Assembly: GCA_963555705.1 (NCBI GenBank)
Contig: OY743174.1
Coordinates: 59,418,234-59,482,233 of the forward strand
Reading direction: 5' to 3'
Length of the DNA: 64,000 nt
Origin: Ligustrum vulgare
Lineage: Eukaryota > Streptophyta > Magnoliopsida > Lamiales > Oleaceae
The notes under the pieces: model-generated
Told to the model about the DNA's origin: nothing
Seen by the model: the letters and a program-made list of their open reading frames with translations, nothing else
Databases searched by the model: none
Position numbers and translations under genes: made by a program
Shown here: one piece after another, positions 1 through 10,422 of the stretch
Layout: each line of letters begins with the position of its first letter
Numbering within the stretch: the stretch's first letter is position 1

Positions 1-5
1 ACAAT

Positions 6-19
6 CCACCCCCAAACTT
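6..19 (-). other. Putative polypurine tract of the minus-strand LTR element
   Basis: The minus strand reads as a G-rich purine run (GTTTGGGGGTGG). Such tracts prime plus-strand synthesis directly before a 3' LTR. The LTR would lie outside the window, so this rests on motif only. Confidence 0.4.
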
Positions 20-541
20 GTGTTGAAACCTCCAATCGATTGAGCACAATTTTCTCCAATGAGGCATTTCACCGAACACCTTGTGAGCATCCTATGAAAA
101 CACAAGAAAAGAGTAGATAATAAGTGGTGAATGATCCAAAAATTTAAATTACATTCATCATCTCAATTCTAACTCATAAATCCAATACAATTTGCCCATC
201 CACATCAATATTAAATCACACTTGAAGATAAAAGACAATATGAACCAAGTGATTTAAAAATGAGTGTTAAACAAATATTTGACTTTGAAAATTTGATATG
301 AGTATATGCTAGAATTAAATGAGAATGCATTTGAGCTATTTCACACTACCCGACTTGAGGAAAATAAATGTAGAAGATAGAGACTTGGCCTAACCAACTT
401 ATTTGCAAGAAAGTAAATAAAATGCACGAAAGTAGATAATATGCAAAAAATAAAAATAAAACAAGTAAAGGATAGAGAATGGGTTACCTCCCATTAAGCG
501 CTTATTTTAAAGTCATTAGCTCGACTCTCCGCATAAGCACT

Positions 542-928
542 TCATGGCACTCTAAACATAGCTTGTGATGCCTTGCTCATTTTGCTTCTTTTGGCTTTGC
601 CCCACTCTTCATTGATTCGAAATACTTGCATTTTTCCCCTTCCAAAGTCATGGGACTTGCCTATTCCATCCAATTCAAACTCAACAATGTAGACTTGCTC
701 CTCCTCAAGTGGCTTAATCACAAAATCAATTATTGGACAATCAATGAAGTTGAGAGAATTTGATTTGATCTCTTCCTCATTAATTGCCACTTCCTCATAT
801 GATTCTTGTGTGATTAAATTGTCATTCTCGTTAAGCTCATCTTCTTTAGTTGATGTCTCCTCGGATTGAATGACCGATCCAAAATTTGAATCCATGGGCA
901 ACGGCAAGTTTTTCCTATTAAGGCACAA
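542..928 (-). CDS. Acidic hypothetical ORF inside non-autonomous LTR element
   Basis: An open frame of 128 codons on the minus strand, rich in Glu and Asn. It has no recognisable gag, protease, RT or integrase motif, no zinc knuckle and no membrane segment. It lies between the element's 5' LTR and a conserved-looking stretch at 480-540. I do not recognise a family. A second non-autonomous element in this window (36032-39625) also carries a single acidic ORF, so short acidic proteins may be a habit of such elements. A function is not claimed, and the start codon is simply the first Met. Confidence 0.35.
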   Translation of the reverse strand: MCLNRKNLPLPMDSNFGSVIQSEETSTKEDELNENDNLITQESYEEVAINEEEIKSNSLNFIDCPIIDFVIKPLEEEQVYIVEFELDGIGKSHDFGRGKMQVFRINEEWGKAKRSKMSKASQAMFRVP

Positions 929-1560
929 TCAATTGCATTAACTCTTTGTGAAAATAGCTCAATGGATCATCTAGGGTTTAAGGTATATCTCTATCCTTAA
1001 CAAGAACCTAGAGCATTTGTTATTTGGTCTAAAATGCATAATATCTCTCCATTATCATACACTTCACAAAACATATATTTGGTGATCAATCAAACACATG
1101 GAATAATCTCAACAACAAACACACATGAAATAAGCTCAACATTAATAAACAAATATTAAAATTACTTAAACTAAGTTAAGCTACATCAATCATCCCAACA
1201 TAAAATAATTAGCCCATTATATAAATATTGCACAAAAGTTGAGGTTTACAAAAATACATCACAAAATATAGAAATCAAAGATTAAAAATACAAGATAATG
1301 AAAAAAATCACTTCCCTTGATTTTTGCCTCAAAATTACTTGAACTTTGGTTTGAATCTTCACCTCACTTCTTGCTTCCTTGCTCCAAGTGGTGCTAGTAA
1401 CTTAGAAACAAAAATAAACTACAACTAATTTACAAACAAAATCAAAGAAAGGAAAAGAAAAGAAAGGAAAAGAAAAAGAAAAGAAGGAAAAAGAGAAGAG
1501 AGAAAATGGGGGCTAGGGTTTGTGTTAAGAAAATTGGGGATTGGGTTGAAGAGAGAAGTG

Positions 1561-1577
1561 GGGGTATTTATACCCCC
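1561..1577 (-). promoter_or_regulatory. TATA box of the LTR promoter
   Basis: The minus strand reads GGGTATAAATACCCCC, a consensus TATA box inside a short inverted repeat. It lies about 600 bp into the LTR and 110-240 bp downstream of four CGATCG-centred palindromes, as expected for the U3/R junction. Confidence 0.6.
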
Positions 1578-1686
1578 AAAATTCTGACCTAAAAGAGGTC
1601 CAAAAACGCGCCACTTACGATCCAAACACGCCCTTAACTTAAAATATTAAAAACAGAAAATAAAATCCGACAGTGTAAAAATATGC

Positions 1687-1801
1687 CCACGCGATCGCGT
1701 GGCTGAAAGACTCGCGATCGCGTGGTTAAGCTGAAATCTCTCGGGTTGGCTTATGGCCTGACTTCGCGATCGCTATCTAGTCGAACCACGCGATCGCGTG
1801 G
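1687..1801. repeat. Cluster of four CGCGATCGCG palindromes in LTR U3
   Basis: Perfect 16-bp palindromes CCACGCGATCGCGTGG occur at 1687-1702 and 1786-1801. A one-sided copy (CTCGCGATCGCGTGG) is at 1711-1725 and a shorter TCGCGATCGC copy at about 1764-1773. They sit in otherwise AT-rich U3 sequence just upstream of the TATA box. They could be sites for a dimeric DNA-binding protein or dense CG methylation targets; neither is shown. Confidence 0.7.
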
Positions 1802-2175
1802 TTCACCGGCAGCTTTGTCATTCCATGATTTTCAATTGAGTCCTCCATCTTCTGGTCCTCTACAATTTAGTCCTCGAATTTGACTTTTATCACAAATATG
1901 CCCTTGAAATATTTGCATCTCTAATCCTCCAACTTTTTGGGATGTTGCAATTAAGTCCCCGAACTTTTGATTTCTTTCAATTAGGTCCTTGGACATCAAA
2001 TTTGCTCCTCTTTTAGCTTGATTGCACTCCAATCTTGTCCATTTGCTTTCCAATTGAGGTTGTACATAATTGTACAAGATAAATACAATATATAAGTAGA
2101 TATTTGCTCAATTTGTCAATTAAATTGTCTATTTAAAAGTACAATAAGTGTGTAAAATGCACACTTATCACACTC

Positions 2176-3317
2176 TTAGCTGGGCTATGAATTGCGAAAG
2201 CTTTAAAGATTAGGTCCGTGGTGGCAAATAGTGACTCACAACTTGTCGTAAGCCAGTTTAACGGACAATTCGCTGCTAAAAAACCAACCATGGTTGCTTA
2301 CTTGAAAAAAGAGAAAGATTTGGCCGTGAACTTTGGAAAAATGGAGTTACAGCATATTCCCAGAAATGAGAATTCTAATGCAGATGCTTTATCCAAACTA
2401 GCAAGCAGTAATGATTCCGAGCACCACAATCTGATTCCAATTGAGCATTTGATGACCTTCTTTATTGAGCCAGGAATGAAGATTTTGGCAATAGAAAAAG
2501 AAGGATCCTTGATGAGTCCCATACTAGCATACTTGAAGCATCAGACAGTACCAGAAGAGCTGGAAGCAGCTCGAAAATTGCAAAGATATGCCGAAAATTT
2601 CGTACTCTTGGATGATCTACTTTATAAACGGAGTTACTCCTCTCCTTTGTTGAAATGTGTTGGGCAGGAGGAATGACGATAATGAAAGAAATCCATGAGG
2701 GCATATGCGGCAACCACGCCGGGGCGTTGTCGCTGGCTCGGAAATCCCTTAAACAGGGGTATTTTTGGCTGACTATGCGAAAGGATTCCCATGACTTTGT
2801 TCGCAAGTGCGATAAATGTCAAAGGCATGCAACCATACTGCATCAGCCGCATTATAAGTTGACTGTGGTAACTAGCTCTTGACCTTTTACGAAGTGGGGG
2901 GTTGATATTATTGACCCTATGCCTAGGGGTGCGGGTAACAATTGCTTTGCAATAGTGGCAATTGACTACTTCACTAAGTGGGTCGAGGCGGAACCCTTGA
3001 TGAGGATTACCGAGGCCAACACCACCAAGTTCATATGGAAGAATGTTATATGCAGATTCGGAATACCACACTCGTTGGTTAGTGATAATGCAAAACAGTT
3101 CAAAAACAAAAGCATAGATGAATTGTGCGACGATTTGGGAATTAAGAAATTATTTTCGTCTCCGCATCATCCACAAGCTAATGAGCAGGTTGAAGCGGAA
3201 GGCCCTTACAGAGTCGCCTTCGAGGTGGTACCCGGCACGTACATGATCGAAGACCTATCTGGGGTACCTTTGTGTAATTCTTGGAACACAGATCACCTTC
3301 GTCGCTACTTTCAATAA
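2176..3317 (+). pseudogene. Gypsy pol remnant: RNase H end and integrase
   Basis: Reading from 2176, the frame gives the end of an RNase H domain: the NSDSQLVV motif near 2230, then the IPRNENSNADALSKLA tail near 2360. A spacer follows. After a frameshift near 2655 comes the HHCC integrase zinc finger (His pair at EIHEGICGNH, Cys pair at CDKC). A TGA at about 2881 replaces a Trp codon. The integrase core follows, with Asp in GVDIID and Asp in SDNA. Right after the catalytic Glu region (EQVEA, near 3190) the frame jumps to the C-terminal end of the polyprotein (DHLRRYF, stop near 3315). This implies an internal deletion of several hundred bases. Not functional. Confidence 0.8.
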
Positions 3318-4059
3318 AATCAAATTTCTCTTCGGTGGTCACAACGTCTCCATATAATTTAATGAAAATCTTAAGTGAGTTACGTTAAGGATTGCACCAA
3401 GTGCTATCAGTAAGCATAACAGATAGTAAAAATGCCTACATTATTTTGTTTATAGGACAATACATCTCCACTATGCTTGAACTTTGTTAAAACAAGGGAC
3501 TCTTATAAAGCCTGCACTGCGTGTGGGTTGAACGTATTAACACCGTCAATAGGAGTTCATCCAAACTAATAAATGCAGGTGTTACGGAGTATAAATAAAA
3601 AATGTTCAGATGTTTGTCAAAATCAGATCTAACCAGCAAGTATGAATGCCTTAAGCTACTTAGATCTGATGGACTATTCACATATCTTCATACAATGCGT
3701 TTGTGTTTGGAAACGTTTACCTATCTTCATACAATACATTTAGGGGGCGTTTGTGTTTGGAAGCATTCACACTTAAACAAATAATGTTGTACAAACCAAA
3801 ACATTGAGCTAAACTAAATCACTACATTTATAAATCAAAGTATTTACAATTCAAAATGTCGTTACATTTACAATTTAAAGCGTCATTGCACTTACATTTT
3901 GAAAAAATTCGAACAATATACAACATGCAAAATGACCAAAGCAAATACAAAAGAGGATCACTGAGGAGGGACATCTTCTGTAGAGCTCCTGTCAGGTACA
4001 TCCAAAGGATCTGCGGGATCATCAAGGGAATCGCCCTTATCTGCATCTTGAGGTTCGGA
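3318..4059. other. Spacer without recognisable gene
   Basis: Sequence between the integrase remnant and the antisense ORF of the gypsy element. It contains an imperfect direct repeat of about 40 bases (around 3678-3715 and 3716-3768, each with a CATATCTTCATACAAT-like or GTTTGTGTTTGGAA-like core). I see no conserved coding signal. Confidence 0.4.
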
Positions 4060-5319
4060 TTACAGGGCTTCGTTGGAGGATAGGTTCAGAGTTGGGAAAG
4101 CTTCCTTCACGTCCCCCAAAGCCATCCTGGCCCCTATATTCCCAAAGACCCTCTGCATGGCCTCATACTCTGGTGTCTCTTCAAAAGTGTCTTTAAAATT
4201 CTGGATCGCCTCAGACACCTTGGCGCTCAGAGCTTTCTCCACTCGTGTCATAACGGTCTTCTCCAGAACCTCCGTGATCCTAGATTGCATATTCCGTTCC
4301 AGAGAGGCAAGATCCTCCTCCGCCTTTCTCCTAGCTTCCACCTCTCTCCTTAATTTCTCAGTGGCTGCTGCCACCTCAGCTTCTAACTTAGCTTTGGCCT
4401 CATTAGCTGCTGTCAGGGCCATAGAAGTTATGGACAGTGCCCGGTTGGAGTCGTCCAATTTCTTACAAAGGGACGCCACATCTGCCTCGGAAGCATGAAG
4501 ATTGTGCTTTAACTTTTCATTGTCTTCTTGAAGACGTTTGGCTGTCACCCTATCTTCCGAGGAGGCCTTGCGAGCGATGGACAGATGCTCCTTGAGGTTC
4601 TTAATCTCCCTAGGCACATTGTCCGCATGACGGAGTGCAGTCTCAGCGTCCTTCTTGTCCCATTGCGCCTCCTCTACTGAAGACTCCACCTCGTCAATAA
4701 GGGCCAGTGCCCTAGCATTCATAGCTTTGGTAGTAAGCAGCTTCTGGGACAGAGTGACACTGGAAGAGAAGGCAGACCAGCCCTCTGTCCAAAATTGCTC
4801 AGTGACTAAGACAGCCCTGGCAGGAGGAGAACTAGGGGAGTCAAACAAGGAATGACTGAAAGTAACATTATTGGGGAAAACACTGGCTTTAATCTGTTGG
4901 AGCTCTTCTGCTCCCGCGGGTATCACTTCGTAAGCCAAGTCTGGGATAGACACAGAAGGCTCATCCTCCAAGTCTTGAGTCTCTGGGGGCGGAGGTTCGG
5001 AGGTGGTTTCCTTGCCCCTTTTGAGCCTCTTCAAAGGGGCAGGTTCCTCCTCAGATACGTGCTCAGAGATATTCTCGGATAAGGGAGATGGTACAGAAAC
5101 ATTCTTAGACTCCCTCTCCCTCTCCCTCTTGGAGCCACCCCTATCTGACCTTTTTCCCTTCCCCATTACAATAACCTTCTTAGGGTCAGCCCCTTTTTCC
5201 AAGCTAGGTTGTTGGGGACCCACCAGCTGCACAATGGGTGGTGGCAGTAATGCAGGAAGAGGACCCTCAAGTTGGGCAGTGGACGCCTCGAATGCCTCAT
5301 TTTCCACCCCTACTTGCAA
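4060..5319 (-). CDS. Antisense coiled-coil protein of Tat-type element
   Basis: An intact frame of 419 codons on the strand opposite to pol. The N-terminal 150 residues are Pro/Ser/Glu-rich with basic clusters (KGKRSDRGGSKRERERESK), which could act as nuclear targeting signals. Residues about 200-390 are a long Ala/Glu/Lys-rich coiled coil. It most likely forms the C-terminal exon of a spliced antisense gene that continues at 5583-6739. A related coiled-coil frame lies at the same place in the second Tat element (34824-35141). Antisense ORFs between pol and the 3' LTR are known in Retand-type elements, but their function is not established. The Met start may be internal to an exon. Confidence 0.6.
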   Translation of the reverse strand: MQVGVENEAFEASTAQLEGPLPALLPPPIVQLVGPQQPSLEKGADPKKVIVMGKGKRSDRGGSKRERERESKNVSVPSPLSENISEHVSEEEPAPLKRLKRGKETTSEPPPPETQDLEDEPSVSIPDLAYEVIPAGAEELQQIKASVFPNNVTFSHSLFDSPSSPPARAVLVTEQFWTEGWSAFSSSVTLSQKLLTTKAMNARALALIDEVESSVEEAQWDKKDAETALRHADNVPREIKNLKEHLSIARKASSEDRVTAKRLQEDNEKLKHNLHASEADVASLCKKLDDSNRALSITSMALTAANEAKAKLEAEVAAATEKLRREVEARRKAEEDLASLERNMQSRITEVLEKTVMTRVEKALSAKVSEAIQNFKDTFEETPEYEAMQRVFGNIGARMALGDVKEAFPTLNLSSNEAL

Positions 5320-5582
5320 ATTAGCAAGTACTGCTGCCGTGGCGAAGGGCGTGAGGGATCTTTTTGGCCATAAGACCCTTCAAGGAAATCTTCGGAAAGA
5401 CCTTGGAACCTACCAAGAAAAGAAGGAGAATGAGGCTATGAACGGATGAGGAATAAGATATGAAGGTAGTAAGGAAACAAACTTACTCATAGCTCACATA
5501 AGGCCGTGCTTAAAAAAGAGTTTATTTTGTTGAATGACCCCCTCAAAAGTGCCCTTGTAGGCAAATAAGCGTCTCACTGTCG

Positions 5583-6739
5583 CTAAGTCCGCGTCGGAGA
5601 GGAGTCAAGCAAAAGTGTCCCCTGCCATAAACCAATAACATGTAAAAAACAAGTAAAGAAAGATGAACAGAAAATTAAAAGTGGATGACGCACGACACGT
5701 AAGGACGCAAAAGCGAATACAAGACTCACTAGGTAGGGAAAGAGTTCGGGGAACGGTGATTTCCAGATTAGGGTCCACAGGTGAGCTCTGCCACTCCCCC
5801 GCAACCCAAAACCATTGGTTCTTACAGTTCTTTATCGAAGTGGGATGACGAGTAATAATAGGAGGATATGAGCCTCTTGGAGACAAGTAGTACCAGTCCT
5901 TGACATCCGACCTCACATCCTTCTCCCTTCTAATGGATTTCTTCAAGGTATATAAGGTGTGGATGATGTGCAGAGAGATGGGGTAGTCAGGATTGACCTC
6001 CTACCACACCAGCCAAGTACCCACCGCCTGCGTCCATAAATTTGGGGCCAACTGGTAGGGGCAAAAGTTGTAACTCCTAAGTAGAGCCCTGAAAAAGGGG
6101 TGCAGGGGCAGCCTCATTCCGCAGGATAGAGCATCATAACATACGGCCACCTGACCTAGGGGAGGGCTACAAGGTCGGGAAAAAGGTGTAGGGTGCACCA
6201 ATCGAACCCGTTCTGGCATCCTGAATTTCACTGAAGCTCCAGCCAAATCAACCCCCCGAGTTTTCGTGGAAATCTCGCTGCTTTCCCAAGACTCTGGATT
6301 TGGATCGGGTCTACATGATACCCTGACATTTTATTTACCAAGTCTATCCAACCTTCAACTTGGGCTATTTCCTCCTCAGAAAGCCCCAGCTCTTCCCTAT
6401 GTGCCCTAAATGGGGCCCTAATAATTAATCCGAGGTTCTGGTGACCGGAAGAAGAGCTTACTGCCTCTCCTCTTTCCAAATCTCTGTCCCGCTTGCTTCG
6501 AAGCTGCTGCAAAGAAGCCTCCTCCTCGGATGATAGATGAGCATGTAGCTCTGGTCCTTTTCTTCTTCGCTGTCAGAATCATCTAAATAAATTATACCAC
6601 CGCGTTTCCTATTCCTCCTCTGAATCTGCTCCCTAAAGAAGCGGGAGCTAAAAACCGGCAAAGATAATGGGCAAAAACCTCTGACAGAAATCTCCATTGC
6701 CAACAGTTCCTGTGAACCCGTTCTCCCAACTCTTTCCAT
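5583..6739 (-). pseudogene. Antisense gene of Tat-type element, N-terminal exons, broken
   Basis: Minus-strand coding starts near 6739 and reads an acidic stretch (YLDDSDSEEEKDQ). It changes frame twice (near 6500 and 6240) and contains a TAG at about 6001 where a Gln codon would fit. The segment with RLPLHPFFRALLRSYNFCPYQLAP matches in spacing RFPLHHFFIDFLLSF...PGQLAPNGW in the second Tat element (39623-40150), so the two are homologous. GT-donor and AG-acceptor-like sites around 5728 and 5617 suggest an intron before the exon continuing to the coiled-coil part. Function unknown. Confidence 0.55.
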
Positions 6740-7633
6740 TTATTCTTAAAAATGGGCCAGACTCACCGAAAGGAAAACAAAATGCAAAACAAAATTTTCA
6801 AACCCACACTCAAAGATTAGAAATAAAAAAAAAGAGGTTTTCTTTGCACTCACAAAGGAAAAGAAATTTACCTTAAAAAACAGACGATCAAGATTGTATA
6901 CTCAGAGCGAAGAACGAGCCAATGAAGAGTGTAGAACGATAGGGATGAGTTGCTATGTAAAAAAACCCTTGAAGAGATACTGAAAGACTTGCAATAATGG
7001 AAGAGACGCTGCAACTTCTTGCGGAGACTCTACTGCAAAAATTTTAAGAATACGGTAAAGGAGAAACAATGAGAAGAAGAAGACTTTATAGGGACTCAAT
7101 AAACCAAAACCCTTGGTCTTTGAGCCGCACAACTAACACGGGTAACCAACGTCTTTTGGAGGATGGATTAATCAAAGCACCAACTGTCAAAAGAAGTGAG
7201 AAAATCGTTCAGTTACCATAATGGGAGTCACGTGCGGAGAGATGTCACCTCTCATTCCTTTCCTACTTCTTGGGAACCGATATTAGTAGCCTCCCTTTAT
7301 ATTAAATGCGCCGCCTAAGAGACATGTTAGTATAATTCCAACTTTCACCTGAGAAGTAAAACGGGAATAGAAGGTCGGCCTTACTTTGAATCCGAGCTCC
7401 CCCTAAGGAATGTCATTACGAGCCTTAAGCTTGCAGCGTCGTATGATAATTCCCAGCTGACAGATGGCGGAATAACTATAAAATATATTAGATGTAACAG
7501 ATAACGAAGTTCGAGCAAGACCGCAATCCCATAGCAACATAATTACAGAACGCTATCAGAACAAAGTTAGTGCTTCGAACATATAACAAATCCTATCCGC
7601 CCATGAATGACTTCATCGGATTTGAGGGACTAT
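6740..7633. other. Non-coding region between antisense gene and 3' LTR
   Basis: No coding signal stands out. By position it should hold the promoter and 5' leader of the antisense gene (minus strand) and, at its right end, the polypurine tract of the element (GAGGGA near 7624). Confidence 0.4.
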
Positions 7634-8328
7634 TGTTGAGACCAAGCCCAAAAAGGAGTACAGTGATCCACTAGCGAAGGTCCAATAGAGGTCCAATGGA
7701 CCTTGGTCCATGGCTAAAGCTTAAGATGTCTTCTTGGGTCAATTGTCGAGGTGGTACGGTACGTGAACTTCTTTATCCGAAATGGTTTATGACTAGCCGA
7801 TGTGTTTTATGTTTAGACGGAGGACCTCCTTAATAACAGCTTGGATGAGTGATGGGATAATAGATGAAGTCAGAGATGTGACGCCGCCTTTATCAAAAAG
7901 TGATAGACGCCCATCCCCTACCAAACGTAGCAATGATTACTGTCAAAAAGTAAGATCCGCTTCTCCAAAAGTTAGGGTAAATACATGTGTAAAGTCTGCC
8001 ACGTGTCGCGATCCAAAACAACAAATTCCTCTATAAATAGAGCACTCCTCCTGCTTTGTAAAGGGTTAGCAATCTGATACTCTGAACTAAATATTTTATT
8101 CTCACTCCCCTTTCTCTCTTTTACACACTTATATTTCCCGCACTCAATTTATATTCGCTTGAAATGAGCACTGACTTTGGCATCGGAGTGCAAACGGGAG
8201 CCACCTCGGCCCCCTTTGCAAACTGATTGTTTGTCACAGTGCGCAGGAGGTCTATGTGTTCAAGAGGGAGGAGCTAAGACGTGTTGGTTCAAGGTCCAAT
8301 CGGATTTTGTGGTCAACAGCTACTATCA
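7634..8328 (+). repeat. 3' LTR of the first Tat-type element
   Basis: It begins TGTTGAGACC after a purine-rich tract (TTTGAGGGAC, 7621-7630) and ends ACTATCA at 8328, giving TG...CA termini over 695 bp. A TATA box (CTATAAATAG) lies at 8031-8040, about 400 bp in, fitting a U3-R-U5 layout. The 5' LTR is outside the window, so boundaries rest on motifs rather than pairwise comparison. Confidence 0.6.
8031..8040 (+). promoter_or_regulatory. TATA box in LTR
   Basis: CTATAAATAG within the 3' LTR, followed by pyrimidine-rich sequence (8100-8140) typical of the start of R in plant LTRs. Confidence 0.55.
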
Positions 8329-8331
8329 ATA

Positions 8332-8860
8332 GGCTGTGTTTGAAAGCATTCTTTTTCCATGGAATTGAAATTTTTTTCACCCATTTTCCAACTTTTCATG
8401 TTTGAAATGCAAAATTTTCTTGGCAACTCCATTTCCTTCCTTTTTCTTCACTCGCGCGTGTTCCTTCATTTTGAGGAATTGTTTTTCCCATCCATGTACT
8501 AGAATTAATTTTCTAGGGAAAATATTGAACCATTTTCGTCACGTTTGATCATTTTTGTTGTTGTAAATTGATTTATTTTTTTCCAAAAATTAACATTTTT
8601 ATTATCAAGTACAAATATATGTAAAAATTAATTTTTTTAGTTTAAAATAGCTAAGTTTTGTTTTATTTGCCATGAAAAATAATGTCCGTCAAACAACAAA
8701 ATTTGAAAAATTTGCCACTTTTTCAACCTAGAAAATTAAACTAATCAAACACATAAAATATCCAATTCGCAGTAATTAAATTCTCTGGAATTCAATTCCC
8801 TAGAATTCATTTTATTTCCACCTAAATTCCACCATCGCTATCAAACGCAACGTTATAGTT
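8332..8860. mobile_element. Possible MITE with CTAGAATT/CTAGGGAA palindromic interior
   Basis: The ends are roughly inverted: TGTGTTTGAAAGC at the left and CTATCAAACGCAAC at the right. Inside are repeated GGAATT / AATTCC and TTTCTAGGGAAA motifs. No exact target duplication was found, so the boundaries are approximate. Confidence 0.35.
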
Positions 8861-8984
8861 GATTAGAAATAATTTCTGCATTGCCATAAGATAACATAAT
8901 ATTTATCAATATAATTAGGAGAAGGTAATTGGCCATGTGACCTATAAATACAACTCCTTTTTCATTAGCATAATGTTCATCAAC

Positions 8985-9158
8985 ATAATTACTAGCTTAA
9001 TATTTCTCTCTCTTCAGAAAACTAATTTTCACATCGAAGAGACAACGGGGAGAATCCTCTTCGCTTTTTGTAGGTTCAAGGAGAACCCATCTATCGTTTC
9101 CAGTAATCAAGCAACTTTTAATCTTGTCACTTCAAAGTTATGAATTTTTACAGCATCA
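8985..9158 (+). repeat. LTR scrap related to the 28058-41229 element
   Basis: The order of words (CAGAAAACTAATTTTCACAT, GACGGGGAGAATC, CAGTAATCAAGCAACTT, TTTTTACAGCATCA) matches the last 170 bp of the LTR at 28058-28746. It is an R-U5 remnant ending at the TACAGCATCA terminus. Confidence 0.7.
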
Positions 9159-10422
9159 TGTAGTAACTTAAAAAATTGTGAACCACAATTTCAAATTTAG
9201 TGCAATCTCAATTTTTTGTAGTTCACATAATTTTCCATAATCACAAATTACAAATTTTTAGTTACAATCAATCTTTATCTTTACACAACAAACACAATAC
9301 ACGCCACCACACCGCCCTCCCCAACCACTACCATCACCTACTGCTAACATCAATGCACAACCAGTACAACCACCACTACAACTCATCCACCACGACCACA
9401 TCAAATAAAAAAAAATGAACACATCACATCACCACAACCACTATCTACAACAACACAACTGCCATTCAACAAGACAAACAACAGCTCCGCCAATAGTCGA
9501 CGTCGCCACAGAAGCGACAACGGCAAGATTGTCGCTACTTCGAGGTAGCAACGACAACGACGAGGTCATTGTTGCTATATCGAAGCAGCGACAATCTCTT
9601 AGCTGCTTCGAGGTAAAAGCTGTGAGCGTCGTTGTGTAGGTAGTTAGAGCTCGCCATCGTTGCCTCCAATGGGTGGGGTGGGGTGGGGGTAAAGGGACAG
9701 TGAAAGGGGGATAGAAAGAACATAGAGCCTAGATGATAGAGAGAAGAGAGATGAGTTCGATTTAGGGTTTGATGTGAGGACGAGAGAATAAAAATGAGTT
9801 GAGGTAATTAATTTAATTTTATGATATTTTCATTCATATAAAAAAAAAAAAAAAAAAAAAACCGATTTTTGTATTTACAATTCTTAATCTTGATCTTTGA
9901 AATTGGAAGTTGAAAAATATAGATGGGTGTAATTTTCACTAACATGAAAAATAAAATAAAATAAAATAAATGGGCTTGGGTCTATAAGTCCATTATTTTG
10001 CCAGAACTGCTACTGTAATGGGTCACTTGACCCTACCAATGGTCCAATACTATCCCATCCTTTTTCAAAATGGAAAATTGAATATTAAACAAAAATAAGA
10101 GCTTGATTGGTCAGGTGTGTTTTGGAAAAAAATTGAGTTTTGAAGAAAAATGATATGTCCCGTATTAATGTGCAAATGTGCATTTGAAAAATGAAGTTGA
10201 GAAAAAATCCTATAAGACCAAATATACTCAAAAGCTCTGATTTGCTGCGTTTGACGTGACAAGTACAAAATACAATTAATTTTCTCTTTTTAATGTCTAA
10301 TAATATTCAACTGTTGGGCTTAAATCAAACATCATTATTCAGAAAAGTCCAAAGAATGCCTGCCTTGCGAACTATAATAGATTAGAGCCTTTCTTGAAGG
10401 TTTACCATTGAACTGTCGTTTA
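9159..10422. other. Unassigned AT-rich and simple-sequence region
   Basis: It contains a CA/CC-rich low-complexity stretch (9290-9440), a region with repeated TCGCTACTTCGAGG / CGAAGCAGCGACAATC words on both strands (9480-9620), a G-rich stretch (9665-9690) and an A21-like tract (9840-9861). No gene recognised. Confidence 0.4.

Larger units (their letters stand above)
1..2170 (-). mobile_element. Non-autonomous LTR retroelement, minus strand, 3' end outside window
   Basis: Read on the minus strand, an LTR begins at 2170 with TGATAAGTG and runs leftwards. It holds a palindrome-rich U3 and a TATA box near 1565. Further left lie one short acidic ORF and, at 6-19, a purine-rich stretch (AAGTTTGGGGGTGG on the minus strand) typical of the polypurine tract just before a 3' LTR. 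The 3' LTR itself would lie beyond position 1. No gag or pol domain is visible, so the element is probably non-autonomous. It interrupts the RNase H region of the gypsy element that resumes at 2171; CACTC (2171-2175) would be one copy of the target duplication. The 5' LTR end and primer site could not be located. Confidence 0.6.
2171..8328 (+). mobile_element. Truncated Ty3/gypsy Tat-type retrotransposon (pol 3' end to 3' LTR)
   Basis: The 5' half is missing from the window because the element at 1-2170 sits in its RNase H domain. Remaining in order: archaeal-type RNase H and integrase on the plus strand (2176-3317), a spacer, a coiled-coil and N-terminal coding unit on the minus strand (4060-6739), and a 3' LTR (7634-8328). 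An extra RNase H plus an antisense ORF between pol and the 3' LTR is the layout known for Tat/Retand-lineage elements. Frameshifts, stops and an integrase deletion make it non-functional. Confidence 0.7.

Noticed and set aside
1425..1625. Hydrophobic minus-strand frame (Phe/Leu/Ser-rich)
   Set aside because: It comes from a purine-rich tract in the LTR leader just after the TATA box; no independent gene signal.
4073..5449. Plus-strand frames opposite the coiled-coil ORF
   Set aside because: Mirror frames of the 419-codon minus-strand ORF; Ser/Leu-rich composition reflects the opposite strand.
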